From Gadus chalcogrammus (lineage: Eukaryota; Chordata; Actinopteri; Gadiformes; Gadidae), in contig NC_079427.1 of NCBI RefSeq assembly GCF_026213295.1, forward strand, positions 26,811,246-26,875,245: DNA of 64,000 nt. The letters are read 5' to 3'. Position numbers and translations under genes: made by a program. Of this stretch, positions 52,490 through 64,000 are shown piece by piece. The notes below the pieces were generated by a model that was not told the DNA's origin, did not search any database, and saw nothing but the letters and a program-made list of their open reading frames with translations. Each line of letters starts with the position of its first letter. Position 1 is the stretch's first letter.

Positions 52490-54756
52490 TCAAAAGTACT
52501 TTTTCATCTTGTATAATAATGTCTCTGATTTGACAAAACTTAGGAAGATCAATGTCAACACTATCATTATCAACTTGGGGCGATATTCAGTGCCATGGAC
52601 TTTTGCCCATTTAACTTTCAAAACAGAAATTTCCACAGAAACATTCAAATACAATGCAATATTGTCACCTTCATTGACATCACACAGAGCAACCATTTTC
52701 CCAGGACCCTTTTTAATAGTGGTAGACGCCAAGCCAAACTTGTAGGCCAGGTCATTTTGATGTTTGATTGCTAGAGTCTTAGTTACATTTTTAAAACTTT
52801 TCAGTTGTTTCTTGAAGTAATAATGCTTAGACTCATAACGCATTGACCACATGTGAAGAACAGGCCCTAGAAGTCTTATACAACGTGGATAATGAATTAG
52901 AAAATGATGTTTCGGCAAAAGCCTTTTAGAGGGAAATAAATGTTTGAATAGCCTGTGATGTTCAGCTATGACATGTTTTAAATAATGGTCAAACCTTCTG
53001 TTAAAATCGGTGAAAACGCAATGTTGACTATTTGCACAAGTAGTAAAAGAAGCTGCCAGCACTTGTCACCTCTCTGCAAAACATCCCCAAATATAAGGGG
53101 CATATTTCTGACAAAACACCATGTCTGGATAGCATTAAGCCCTAAATCATTTCCTTCTTCTAGTCTGACTCCAGGTGGCTTGTTCTTACTCTCTGTGTAG
53201 CCATAATTGAATGAGACTATCCGAGCTTGAAGTTCTCTGTGTGAAATGAAGTTGGACTTCAAATATTCCAATACTAGTTTCATCTCGTATTGGGCTATTC
53301 CTTCTAATATATCGTGCATTATGTCAACAGAAAAATTCTCTGATACACTGAAGAACTTAAGCTCATCAAGTAAACAATAACGCTTAACACCATACACATG
53401 AGTTAGTGTTGGGTTTGCCTGAATAGCTTCACAATGTTGCAGGTGTATATCTTTTGATCGTAAAGTCACACTGGGGTCATCCTCGAAAAAGACAGTTTGA
53501 AACTTTTCCTTCTCAGTCAGGCAAAATCGACAGCAGTAACGGGCTGAAAATGATTCAACATATCCAAACAAGCAATGCAATCCAAGATTATCCCCCGTTA
53601 CTTGGAATATACTACCCCGTAAACGGTCATTAAAGCAATGAACTTCAATTCCCTCAGTCTCGAGTACTTTAAGGTCTGATACAAGTGGCTCTAATATTGC
53701 ATTGAACCCATATGTGTTAATATCTTGGGTGTGGAAGAGAATGCATAGATATATGTTGTCCAAACATGAATTAAATTTAGGCTGGAAATTTCTCAATGTA
53801 AAGTATATGGCTCCTATTTTATGAGAACCTTTCTTGGATCCCAAGGGATTACATGGTTCAAAGTCATCATAGAACAACTGTATTTTTAATGCATGACTCT
53901 CACTTGAAAAAAGTGGATGTGCCTTTATGTATAACCCATCCTCCAAATCAACATAGAAGCCATCTGGGGAACTCCTGCCAGATTTGAGCATACTACTCGT
54001 CTTTGGGTTTTTGAAAATGGACAGTATTGTTTGTAGAATAGGAACATAAGAGAATTTGTCTGTGACGAGCACTTGGTCGTAAGTACCAGTTTTTTTGTTC
54101 CTCCTATTATCAAACCTGACTCCAAGTACTTTCTCTACAGGAGTAACAATTTCACATGTCTCTTTGAAATAGGACTTCTGTTTAGAGACTGTATTAAGGG
54201 AGGTAAAAGGATTTTCAATTTCACTAAATGCTTTTGTAATTCCAGTATGCATTTCTTTTTCTGGGGACAAGCATTTTAAAGCTGTTTCTTTCACCTGACT
54301 TTGAATCTGTTCTACAAGTTCTTCCAATGACGACACTACCCCATCAACAGTATTTTGGCCTACTCCTGCTGACAGCAGTTGAGCTACAATAGCTCCACAA
54401 GCATCCTTGGTGTTTTTATTGGTCACTGAAAGATCAGCAGTTTTGACAGAGGAGGTAGCCACATCGCTAAAACACAAATCACTATCATCATCACAAGACA
54501 TTGACACATTTCTGGCCTCAGCGGTCTGTCCCTCAGTGATACTTTGAACTGAACTTTGTCCACTGTGAACTCGATTTAAATGTTTTCTAAACCCTGAAAA
54601 CGACCCAAACTCTAGAGAACAACCAGCCTGGCCACATTTAAGGGAGAGAGTTTTCCCAGGCAATAAACCATGAACACTCTTCAAGTGTCTAACAAGAAGA
54701 TTCACCCCACCAAAACATTGACTACATAGAATACACAACATATAGTCAGAAACCAC
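52490..54756 (-). pseudogene. CACTA-like (CMC/EnSpm) transposase with N-terminal C2H2 fingers, one frame break
   Basis: The open frame runs from 54756 (first ATG at 54741) to 52978, then continues in another frame to 52490. It starts with two C2H2 fingers (CSQCFGGVNLLVRHLKSVH, then CGQAGCSL to HLNRVH). A Ser/Asp-rich linker follows. The transposase body has KIGAIYFTLRNFQPKFNS, TGDNLGLHCLFGYVESF, ARYCCRFC and SVDIMHDILEGIAQYEMKL. The Asp residues in GDN and VDIMHD are plausible catalytic positions. After ILTEGLTI a one-base change breaks the frame, and YLKHVIAEHH resumes. The protein would cut and paste this element. With a single break and otherwise well-kept sequence it is a young copy. Confidence 0.8.
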
Positions 54757-54790
54757 CTTGCTTATAGATTAATAGAGCTCAACAGCTAAT

Positions 54791-57700
54791 TTAGTGGAGC
54801 AGTCTTGCTCTGAGTTCAGCAACCCGAGGAGTCTCTCTAACCTTCCCTATGTCTATTTCAAAAATTGTGGTCTGAATGAAAGTGTACATTTTGTACAGCG
54901 CATTGTTATAGGATGTGCCAAATACAAAGTGAGCTTTAAAAAGTTCATCAAATGCTCCAACAGCACTCACAGCCTGACACGCTATGGCTTGCTTGTCCAG
55001 TATGATGTAGTAGCCATGGATGCGACTTTTCTTGGTACCGGTGGCAAGAAGATAGGGCTGTCTTCTCTCTTCGATGGAATCAAGGTGCTGTTGTATGCTG
55101 GTTCCTGTCTGTCGATGACACACAAACAGAACAAAAAACATTTGTTCAATTTCCAGTCAATCTGGTTATTTTAATTGGTTATAAAAATGAGCAGGTGACC
55201 CCAAAAATGAGCAGGTGACCCCAAACTTTTGAACGGTTGTGTAAATACATGATGTTGCATATAAAATATCCTAAATACCCTGCTTCTGGGACCAGACCAT
55301 GTAAAATAGTATATCAAGCTTCCAATTCCACAGATTCCACAGAAGGCCTTACTGCATAACACAATTGCATTGGATAAAATGTCTCATGCAATAGTTTTAC
55401 AGCGGGTTGTAATATTTATTCACTGTTGGGCTAACCTTCTGAAACACCACGAGAAGCTTCTCTGCTTGAGCCGCCGCCATCTTGCCAGGTCGCTTGCGAC
55501 CCTGTGCTGAAGGTGGAAATAGATACAGGAGGAGGAGGATTCCAGACATGTCACTGTCCCATCCTAAAACAAACACAGACACACAAAATAATATGATCAA
55601 TAGGCAGACTGGTCAAACCAAAGAATAAACTGTTGCAATTTAGATTGAACAATAAATGTATAAATCCTTACCCAAATCTTCACGATCACTATTGACATGG
55701 TCAGATGATTCAGCAACATCAATGAGTTCTTGGAGCTCAGCTGTGCGGTGTAGTCCCTTACTTTGGGCGATGATTTTGTCTTTGAAGGCGGTGGGCCATC
55801 TCTCCTTAAATGTGTTGCTTGTGGCCTCTCCAAACAGCTCCACAAAGTCCTGTTCAATCTTGATGGAAAAAGAGAGTTGTTTTTGAGACCATAAATCTAT
55901 CAATGCTAATTCGATTCTCAAAATATGTCCACTTTATTTTATAGTTTGGCCACTGTGAAATGTCTCATGACAGTACCCAACTCAAACTATAGATGCATGC
56001 ATCCACCTGAAAATCATTACTTACTAGGCCTTTCACATCTTTAAAACGTGGGTATTCTGCCAGGACATCGCCACATCTTACAGGATCTTCAACCATATTC
56101 CTTCGATACCGAAAGGTACTCCTCATTTTCTGCTTGACTGTTTCTTCATCAACACTATGCTTCATCAGGGAGATTGCATTGACGCAGTCTTCATCAGAGT
56201 GTTGTGAGGTGCCTGCAACTTGTCTTTGTGCTGTTGGACCTCCATCAAATGTCTTGATGGAGATTGGTGATTTTCCGTGCGAGCTGTTTCTCTGGACTGT
56301 CTTTATTCGCCAACTGAGGTAACCCTGGCCGCTCTGGGAATCATAGTAATGTTCCTATCGGTGAAACAAAAGTTTAAAAGGCTGTTCATAGCTTCAAAAA
56401 GGTGAAGGGTCAACAAGTGAGTATCATGTATGGACGAGTTTGTGTGTTGGGGGTGCACAAATGTCAAACAACTTACGTAGCCATGTTTTGCTTGGGGATC
56501 CCTCAGGTATGGAAAGAGCTCGATAATTCCCCGTGCATACATTTCTCTTACATGGCGTGGTGGCATTTTTCTTAGGAAACAAACATTCCGTCTTATTAAT
56601 CACATACTTAGCATAGCCTAAGAAGAGATTCTGTGTTCAATGCTCATGACACTCACCCATGCTTCTCCATCATTTCAGCTACTAGAATGTTCACCATTTT
56701 CCGCTGTGTACTGTCTGACAACATTTTTGTTCTGTCATACTCCCTAATGACATTATCACCACCAGGTTTCTTGCGAAGTATTTCGTCAACCAACTAGGAA
56801 AACAACAATAAGATGGAGAGCTCTTATTTTAGCCTGCATCAGTCATTGCACATGACTACCACATACACATGAATTTGTTTAGCTTCAACGTCTTTTCAGC
56901 AAAACTCAAGACAGCAGGATGGAGGACTTGCTGATAAATGCTTATTTGCGAGCACATGACAGTAAACTTGAACTGAATGGATCCAGGAGGCTTTTGTGCA
57001 TTAATTAAGAGCATCTGCCAGTTGCCATTAGATTGTGTTGGGCAAATATAACTTTGCAGGGAGCAAGCAGAGTTGTGGATTTCCATGGCAACAGGCCATG
57101 AATCATCTTTAATTTGGGAACTTTCTCTAGGTATATTGGTGTTCTGAGACAAATGGCTCAATAGTCCAGGACACGGTTGAATAATTTCGAGCCAATATGC
57201 CACAAAAAAGATACTTACAGCATGGGCATCAGATCTATTTGGTCTGGACCGTTTCCCCTGGGGACTTTCTTCGCTCACAATGACAATAGAGTCAGTATCA
57301 GAGTCCTCTTGACTTACAGGTGTCGACTGGCCAACAGCTGGTGCCTCAGAAACAAAACCTGCATAGCAATATTTTACGTAAAGTTTGAGAACCATTTTCT
57401 TCCAAACAGGTAAAAGAGCCCCTCCAAGGTCTCCTAAAAACAACCCAACGAGAAAGAGTACCCTAGGACATACAGGTTGGGTCATCTGTTTTACCTATGT
57501 CCTATTTAGACATTTAACATTATTAATGCAGAGTATAATCCTGTGTCCCCACTGCCAATTATCAACATGGAAAAAGAATTCAATAGCATCTATATCAGCC
57601 TGAAAAAAAACACAACAACATGACATTGATTAGACAACACAAACCTTCAGAGACACCATCAATGGATAGCTCATAAACACCAGTATTTGCACCGATCACT

Positions 57701-58743
57701 TCTTCAAACACCTCATGATCAACCTCAGTTTTGGAGTCATCAAAGAGCTTTGCATTAGGCAATTGGCTGAGGGAGATGCCAAACTTCTGGAATGCTATGG
57801 GGAATACAAACATAATGAGCACATTTTCTCCAAAGCATGAACCATTAAGGTCATTGACTTAAGGCAACAGCATTAGTTATGAGTTAGTGTTTTTCTATGC
57901 CATGTGAAAAGCTGTTAACACTAGAACAGCCGTTGAAGGGTTCAAATGACCCCTGTGAGTTAAAATAAAATATATGTTTGCACTCGATCACGTTCCAAAT
58001 CCCTACTTTCTTGACTTTTCCTAAATATGTCTGTTGTAACACCCCGTGTTCATACTTTTTTTTTTTTCAGACCAGGAAAGCTATTATAGACCATTTTTCG
58101 GGTCGCCCATGTTGCAGGGCAGATGCTAAACCACTCAGCCAACTGCAGGTTCATAAAGTAGATGGAATGGAGTGGTCTTGACAAAATATCCACGATAACA
58201 ATATAGGCATATCTCAATTAATTTAATTACTTTATTTGCATCATTTAATCTTAAACCCTTATTGAAAATATAGGCTGTTTGTACTTCATATATGTACATT
58301 TATGACAAAATCGTGAGGACTAGGCTTGTGACACACACACATGTGGCGCTCGCGCGGTAATAGTTCATTGGCGCCACCTAGTGATCATTATGTGTAAATG
58401 CACAGCCTCTCATTCAAATGACTTGGGGGTCATTTGACCCCTCTTGTGGCACTAGTAGTAAGTCAAAATGGCCCGGCGTTTCTAGTGTTAAAAGCTGTAT
58501 ATATTTGAATATTAATGTTAAGAAACAGACAAACTTCAAATATGATTTTTGGGCAAAAGCCACTACTACACAGGTCATAATGCATTAAGGAATACTGAAT
58601 ATCAGTTCATTAAGTTGATTTACAGACCAGACAAAATCATTTCAATTAAAGTTAGACTTACCACACTCAAGCAGTTCACTGAGCTTGGCTTCGGAAATGC
58701 TAATGAATTTCTGGATGCCTCTGAACTTGACTTTGACCAACAT
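54791..58743 (-). CDS. Second gene of the CMC transposon, nine exons, 521 residues, intact
   Basis: Exons (minus): 58662-58743, 57645-57794, 57219-57358, 56657-56793, 56477-56570, 56025-56354, 55672-55858, 55436-55563, 54791-55108. Every junction is GT-AG and the phases match throughout. The start MLVKVKFRGIQKFISISEAK resembles a PB1-like fold. An acidic region (SQEDSDTDSIVIVSEE) with a possible nuclear signal GKRSRPNR follows. Then come LVDEILRKKPGGDN, MPPRHVREMYARGIIELFPY, FRYRRNMVEDPVRCGDVL, and a conserved end GAFDELFKAHFVFG and IFEIDIGKVRETPRVAELR. I recognise the family as a repeated uncharacterised fish protein. No function is known to me. It ends 34 bp before the transposase reading, so shared transcription or alternative splicing is plausible. 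Confidence 0.8.
57919..58487. mobile_element. piggyBac-like MITE in an intron of the CMC second gene
   Basis: TTAA flanks both ends (57915-57918 and 58488-58491). The termini CACTAGAACAGCCG and CACTAGAAACGCCG are inverted. GGGTCATTTGACCCC-type subterminal repeats occur at both ends. No transposase. Confidence 0.85.
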
Positions 58744-59778
58744 GATCCGTTTGCCTGGAAGGAGGGATTAAAGACAAAACAAACTTAAGAAAAACGACCA
58801 AACTTGATTTCCAGTACAGCACTAAATAAACATAATTCCATGCATAACCTTCTCTAGGCTTTGAAATGCATTTGCACTGAGCAGACAGAATCTAGCATGA
58901 GCACATGGCGGCTAGTAACCTCCATTTTCAAACAACCTCATCGGCAATACAGTCAACCATCTTTCACACTGCAAAATTACACAGTCACCATTGTCGCCAA
59001 AATAACTAAGCACAGGGAATTTAATTTCCAATTTCCACAATGGTAAGCATAAAACTAGCAAATAGTGATAGCTGTGCTCAAGAAAACCTAGGCTTAGTGG
59101 CGACGGTTAGCTATGATGACTGCTAACTAACCTAGCGTTAGCCGTTAGATAGCTAATCAACTTCACAAGGTCACAAAGAGATCATGGGACAGCATAACTC
59201 TAACGACAACGGAGCCACGATACAATCAATTCTCTTGACATAACGTGATTAAAATATCAAGAAGTCATTCATTATTTTCACATTTCGTGGCATGTTTTAA
59301 TCAATAAATGATCATACTGTAGTTGCTATTGGAACTTTCCTTACCTTGCTAGCGTTAGCGATTAGCTTACGTAGCTAGCTAAAGTTGTCACTACAAATGT
59401 GATGTATCATGCAGTTTTGACCTCTCACGCTAAATCACAGAGCCACACTGTATTTCCATGAGGCTAAATAAGCAACCGATTGAAAACAATGACATTATTT
59501 TAAATTATTACGTACACTCACCTTTCTATTGGAGCCTCTTCAAACTGGCGCTGACTTCAAGGGCAGATTCTTGAGGTCTGGCTGTGTAACTGCGTTGTTC
59601 CAAAAAAAGGGGTGGAGCCTTCTTTACACTACACTTTTAGCTCTGGATTTTAACATAGGCTTCAGTGCAAATTTAACTTTATCTGTAGAGGAATCTACTC
59701 TACCTGTAGAGGAATCTACACTATAAGTGCAAGTTTAAGTTAACAATGTGATTTCAACACTGCAAATTTTACTGTGTA

Positions 59779-61740
59779 GAGAGTCTGACTTTAGACCAGT
59801 GCAGACGATGAACAATTTTAAATTGTATAACAGCATGTCTAAGACATATGGATGATGAGAAAATTCTCTGTATTATTTTGTGCCACATTTCTTCTGAAAT
59901 AGGTTAATCTAAGTCCGTCTCCCACTTATTTTTAAGTATGTCCAATGGTGTCAAGTCGTATATATTGAGTTGTTCGTAGATTCTACTCATAGCCCTTTTT
60001 CTTACCGATTTACAATTGAAAATTAAGTCTAACAGCGAACTGGGAGGGCACGATGGGAAGCAATCGGAATTCAAGACTACAAAGTTCTGAAGCTGCAAAT
60101 GTTGCAAATGTTGCTGCAAAATGTTATTTGGGAATGTCATACTTCTGTACCAGACAGCAGACAAAGGAGGCAAAATTACCATCGATATAGAGATTGGACA
60201 GTAAGACCACCCCCTTCCTAGACCAAGCATCAAAGGCTTCATCCATCATTGATGGAATAAACATGTGGTTTTTAGCAATTGGTGCAGCCATTAATAAGTC
60301 TTTAAGGGAAAAAGATCTTCTAACCTGATTCCAGATTTTAATTGAATGTGTTATAATTGGATTAGAAGTGAAGCTAGAAATAGGCTGAGTGAATGGTAGT
60401 TTGGAACACAATAAAGCTGCTAGAGAGGTGGACTCAACTCTAGTTCTTTTAATTCTTGGTGTTTTTTTGTTCCAAATAAAGGTTGAGATCTGATTATTCA
60501 GTTTGGAAAAGAAAGATTTTGTTAAAAAAAAATGGAAGACATTGAAAAATATACAAAAACTTAGGCAGCACGTTCATCTTTACCGCATTGATTCTTCCAC
60601 CCAAAGAGAGAGGCAGATGGTCCCAGCACTCAAAGTCTTGTTTTAGATTAGCTAATAAAGGTTGATAATTAGCCACATATAGATCTTTATGGTTATGTGT
60701 GACCCATACCCCAAGGTACTTACATTTTTTAGGGCTTATTTGAAAGGGAATTGAGCCGAGAGAAATCCGACTAGCTCCATCACCAATAGGCATAAGTTCA
60801 CTTTTCTGAATATTGACTTTATAGCCAGAATTTTTTCAAATTCTGTAAGTAAAGACATTAGTTTTGGGATACTTGAGAGGGGTTGGGACATGTACAATAA
60901 CATGTCGTCAGCATAAAGTGAAACTTTGTGTTCCACCCTGCCCGCTGGATTCCTTTAATGTCTACATTTTGTCTGAGAGTTAAAGCAAGTGGTTCCATTG
61001 CAACTGCAAATAGCAATGGGGACAAAGGGCATCCCTGTCTTGTGCCGCGTTGTAGCTCAAAGTAAGTGGATATATTATTGTTAGTGCGCACAGCCGCCAA
61101 CGGAGAAGTATATAAAAGTCTGACCCATGATATAAGCTTATGGCCAAATCCAAATCTCTTCAATGTGCTAAACAGATAGTCCCACTCCACCCGGTCAAAA
61201 GCCTTTTCAGCATCTAATGAAAGCACTACCTCTAGCTCACCGGGTGGAGAAGGGCCATAAAGAATATTCATAAGTCGTCCGATGTTAGAGAAAGAATACC
61301 GATTTTTGATAAAGCATGTTTGGTCAGGTGATATGACAGAGGGCAGAACTTCCTCCAAACGGCGCGCAAGAACCTTAGCAGGAACTTTGGCATCAGTGTT
61401 AAGAAGGGAGATTGGACGGAATGAGCCGCACTCGAGAGGGTTCTTGTCTGTTTTAAGGGTTAAAGAGATCGCATAGTTGGTGGTAGGGATTTCAATGAAA
61501 GAGATTCTTCAAAAACTTTTAACAATAAAGGGGAGAGCTGGTTTGAGAATTTTTTTAAGAAGTCTGTGGGGAAACCGTCCGGCCCCAGTGATTTGCCACC
61601 TTGCATTGATCTAATTGCTAATTTTATCTCCTCAGTTGAGAGGTCCTCCTCCAATTGATCAGCCACCTCAGGGTTAATGGAGGGGACGTGTACATTTTCA
61701 AAAGAAATCTCCAAACGAGGAAGGCTCGGCACTAGAGTCA
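59779..61740 (-). pseudogene. L1-like ORF2 reverse transcriptase, upstream part, frameshifted
   Basis: Reading downward: QGGKSLGPDGFPTDFLKKF, then VVLSLDAEKAFDRVEWDYLF (RT motif A), RGTRQGCPLSPLLFAVAMEP (motif B), LYADDMLLY (motif C, the catalytic YADD), KCKYLGVWVTHNHKDLY, WNQVRRSFSLKDLL and WETDLD. The order is that of a fish L1 ORF2. At least four frame breaks separate these pieces. The N-terminal endonuclease is missing beyond 61740, where an RTE-like LINE begins. The C terminus lies at 51296-51923. Confidence 0.85.
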
Positions 61741-63398
61741 GAGGTGTACTTACTTACTTACTTACTTAAGCTTGTTGCTCCAAGTTGGAGCATAGGCCAC
61801 TGATTATATCTCTCCACCTCGTCCTGTTCTGTGCCAGCCTCTCCAGGTCTTGCCATCTATAGCCTGCTCTCTCCATCTCTGCTGTAACACTCCTCCTCCA
61901 GGTGTTTCTTGGCCTTCCTCTACCACGTTTACCCTGCGGATTCCACTGCAGGGCTTGGCGTGTGATGGTGTTCCTCGGCTTACGTAATGTATGCCCAATC
62001 CATCCCCATCTTCGTCTCATTATGTCCACTTCTATGGCAGGTTGGTGTGTTCCTTCCCACAGCTCTTTGTTCCTTATTTTGTCAGGCCATCTGATGTTGA
62101 GGATGCGTCTTAGGCAGTGATTTGTGAAAACCTGTAGCTTCTTTAGTAGTTTCTTTGTTGTTTTCCATGTTTCCGATCCGTACAGGAGAATGATTTAATG
62201 CTTGAATTGAATAGCCGTATTTTGGTCCTGAGGGTGATGTTGCGTGCTCTCCAAATGGCCCCCATCATTCCAAATGCCGCTCTTGCCTTGCCTATTCTCC
62301 TCTTAACGTCCCCTTCTGATCCACCATCACTCGCTACCTGGCTTCCCAGGTAAATGAAGGAGTCAACTTCCTCTATTGGTTGTTGGTTTACTGTCAAGCT
62401 TGCTAGTGTCTTGGTATTGGCCTTGAGAACTTTGGTCTTCTGTGTACTAATGCGGAGGCCTGTTTCAGCTGCTCTCTGTTCTACCACTCTCAGTTTGTCC
62501 TTCATTTGTTGGTGGTTATGGGACAGGAGCGCAATATCATCTGCGAAGTCTAGGTCATCCAATTGTGTAAACGGGGTCCATTGGATACCATTTTGTCTAT
62601 TATAAGTCGCTTGCCTCATGATCCAGTCTACCGCTAAAAGGAATAGTAATGGTGACAGTAAACAGCCTTGTCTTACTCCTGTAGTGATGTTAAATGCCTC
62701 CGTCAGCTGGCCTTCATGTATGATCCTACACTGCGTTCCAGAATAGATGTTCTTGATGATGTTGATGAACTTCTCGGGTATGGCGTAGTGTCTCATGAGT
62801 TGCCAGAGCACTTCCCTATCCAGACTGTCAAATGCTTTCTCAAAGTCCAGAAATCCTGCGTAAAGCGGGGACCTAAACTCTTGGGATTGTTCAAGGATGA
62901 TTCGCAGGGTTGCTATTTGGTCGGCACATGATCTATTTGGCCTGAAACCAGCTTGGTTGTCTCGAAGCTCTGCATCCACTGCTGCCTTGAGGCGTTGTAA
63001 AATTACTCCATTTAACACTTTGCCCGGGACGGATAGAAGCATTATTCCCCTGTAATTGCCACAGAGGCTTAGGTTGCCTTTCTTGGGAATTTTAACTAGG
63101 TGGCCTCCCTTCCATTCTCCAGGCACGTCTTCTTCCTCCCAGATCTTACCAAACAGGTCATATAGGATTTGTGTGGACGCTTCAACATCTGCTTTAAGAG
63201 CTTCTGCAGGTATGTTTGTCAGGACCTGGTGCCTTGTTGTTCTTGCATTGCATGATGGCATTTCTTATCTCCTTTTTTGATGGCCGCTTGCAGTCAACTG
63301 ACAGGGGAACTTCTGCCTTTATTGACGGAGGTGGTTGGTTCAGTATCTGAAAAGTGCTCAACCCACCTTTTCATTTGCTCTTCTTGTGTTTTCAGTGT
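61741..63398 (-). mobile_element. RTE-like non-LTR retrotransposon, 5'-truncated
   Basis: The 3' end is an (AAGT)n run at 61744-61766, as in RTE-type LINEs with microsatellite tails. It carries reverse transcriptase readings and is inserted beside the L1. Confidence 0.65.
61766..63261 (-). pseudogene. RTE-like reverse transcriptase, frameshifted
   Basis: A 372-residue open segment (62143-63261) holds VKIPKKGNLSLCGNYRGI, AGFRPNRSCADQIATLRII, YAGFLDFEKAFDSLDREVLW (motif A), TTGVRQGCLLSPLLF (motif B) and LDFADDIALLS (motif C, catalytic FADD). Then comes KVLKANTKTLASL. Near 62188 one base is lost. The C-terminal region resumes as MRRRWGWIGHTLRKP and GRGRPRNTWRRSV, ending at 61766. A further break lies near 63215, before the PGPD motif. 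The clade assignment (RTE versus another fish LINE) is tentative. Confidence 0.75.
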
Positions 63399-63897
63399 AT
63401 TTGGGAATGTCATACTTCTGTACCAGACAGCAGACAAAGGAGGCAAAATTACCATCGATATAGAGATTGGACAGTAAGACCACCCCCTTCCTAGACCAAG
63501 CATCAAAGGCTTCATCCATCATTGATGGAATAAACATGTGATTTTTAGCAATTGGTGCAGCCATTAATAAGTCTTTAAGGGAAAAAGATCTTCTAACCTG
63601 ATTCCAGATTTTAATTGGATTAGAAGTGAAGCTAGAAATAGGCTGAGTGAATGATAGTTTGGAACACAATAAAGCTGCTAGAGAGGTGGACTCAACTCTA
63701 GTTCTTATAATTCTTGGTGTTTTTTTGTTCCAAATAAAGGTTGAGATCTGATTATTCAGTTTGGAAAAGAAAGATTTTGTTAAAAAAAATGGAAGACATT
63801 GAAAAATATACAAAAACCTAGGCAGCACGTTCATCTTTACCGCATTGATTCTTCCACCCAAAGAGAGAGGCAGATGGTCCCAGCACTCAAAGTCTTG
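63396..63897 (-). mobile_element. Second copy of an L1 ORF2 segment, fused between RTE pieces
   Basis: It corresponds to 60125-60641 of the L1 (KMNVLPRFLYIFQCLPFF, IWNKKTPRIIRT, AFDAWSRKGVVLLSNLYIDG), with about 15 bp deleted and few changes. It joins RTE sequence at both sides with no poly-A tail. Confidence 0.85.
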
Positions 63898-64000
63898 TCA
63901 GGACCTGGTGCCTTGTTGTTCTTGCAGTGCATGATGGCATTTCTTATCTCCTTTTTTGATGGCCGCTTGCAGTCAACTGACAGGGGAACTTCTGCCTTTA
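63898..64000 (-). repeat. Start of a second RTE unit, direct repeat of 63218-63320
   Basis: 103 bp starting TCAGGACCTGGTGCC are identical to 63218-63320 except one base. This implies a tandem unit of about 680 bp that continues off the window. Confidence 0.85.

Larger units (their letters stand above)
51926..59776 (-). mobile_element. CACTA-like (CMC) DNA transposon, 7.85 kb, two genes
   Basis: The termini CACAGTAAATT and (inverse) CACAGTAAAATT are flanked by TA on both sides (51924-51925 and 59777-59778). If the element and one TA are removed, the L1 frame reads straight through (VRLS joined to KITDIDPACD), which fixes both ends and the 2-bp target duplication. It contains a zinc-finger transposase (52490-54756) and a second nine-exon gene (54791-58743), both on the minus strand, plus GTGTTAA-type subterminal repeats. 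Confidence 0.85.

Overview
This window is nuclear DNA from a vertebrate, almost certainly a ray-finned fish. Genes are split by GT-AG introns. The repeats are of kinds common in teleosts: hAT, pogo/Tigger, Harbinger-like, piggyBac-like and CACTA-like DNA transposons, L1- and RTE-like LINEs, a tRNA-like SINE, and many micro- and minisatellites. No bacterial, organellar or CRISPR feature is present.

The host gene is a plus-strand coiled-coil gene of the rootletin family (CROCC/CROCC2-like), running from about 11.4 to 41.0 kb. I could place 19 exons with matching splice phases. They match rootletin from roughly its first quarter to a point just before its C terminus. The N-terminal exons lie upstream of the window, and the last short exon is not found. 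Exon 12 is 2,243 nt long and contains a coding minisatellite of 14-residue units. Most introns carry tandem arrays, and several arrays start at or contain copies of the neighbouring splice site.

Region by region: 1-11 kb holds decayed hAT, pogo and Harbinger-like elements and a LINE scrap. 11-26.5 kb holds rootletin exons 1-15 with nested MITEs. 26.53-36.67 kb, inside one rootletin intron, is a candidate 10.1-kb composite element. It has short terminal inverted repeats, TTA target duplications, a plus-strand DDE integrase gene with one frame break, a large palindrome carrying duplicated helix-turn-helix segments, and an intact minus-strand five-exon HECT-domain gene. 36.8-41.0 kb holds rootletin exons 16-19 among minisatellites. 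41-51 kb holds nested MITEs, arrays and a decayed ZBED-type hAT. 51.3-61.7 kb is an L1 element cut by a 7.85-kb CACTA-like (CMC) transposon. Its boundaries are exact, because removing it and one TA restores the L1 reading frame. This transposon carries a zinc-finger transposase with one frame break and an intact nine-exon second gene of 521 residues. 61.7-64 kb is an RTE-like LINE, then an L1/RTE mosaic that begins to repeat in tandem at the window edge.

The most interesting items are the integrase plus HECT composite element, the arrays that multiply splice sites of the rootletin gene, and the two-gene CMC transposon. All homology statements come from recognising sequence families by eye. 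No search was run.
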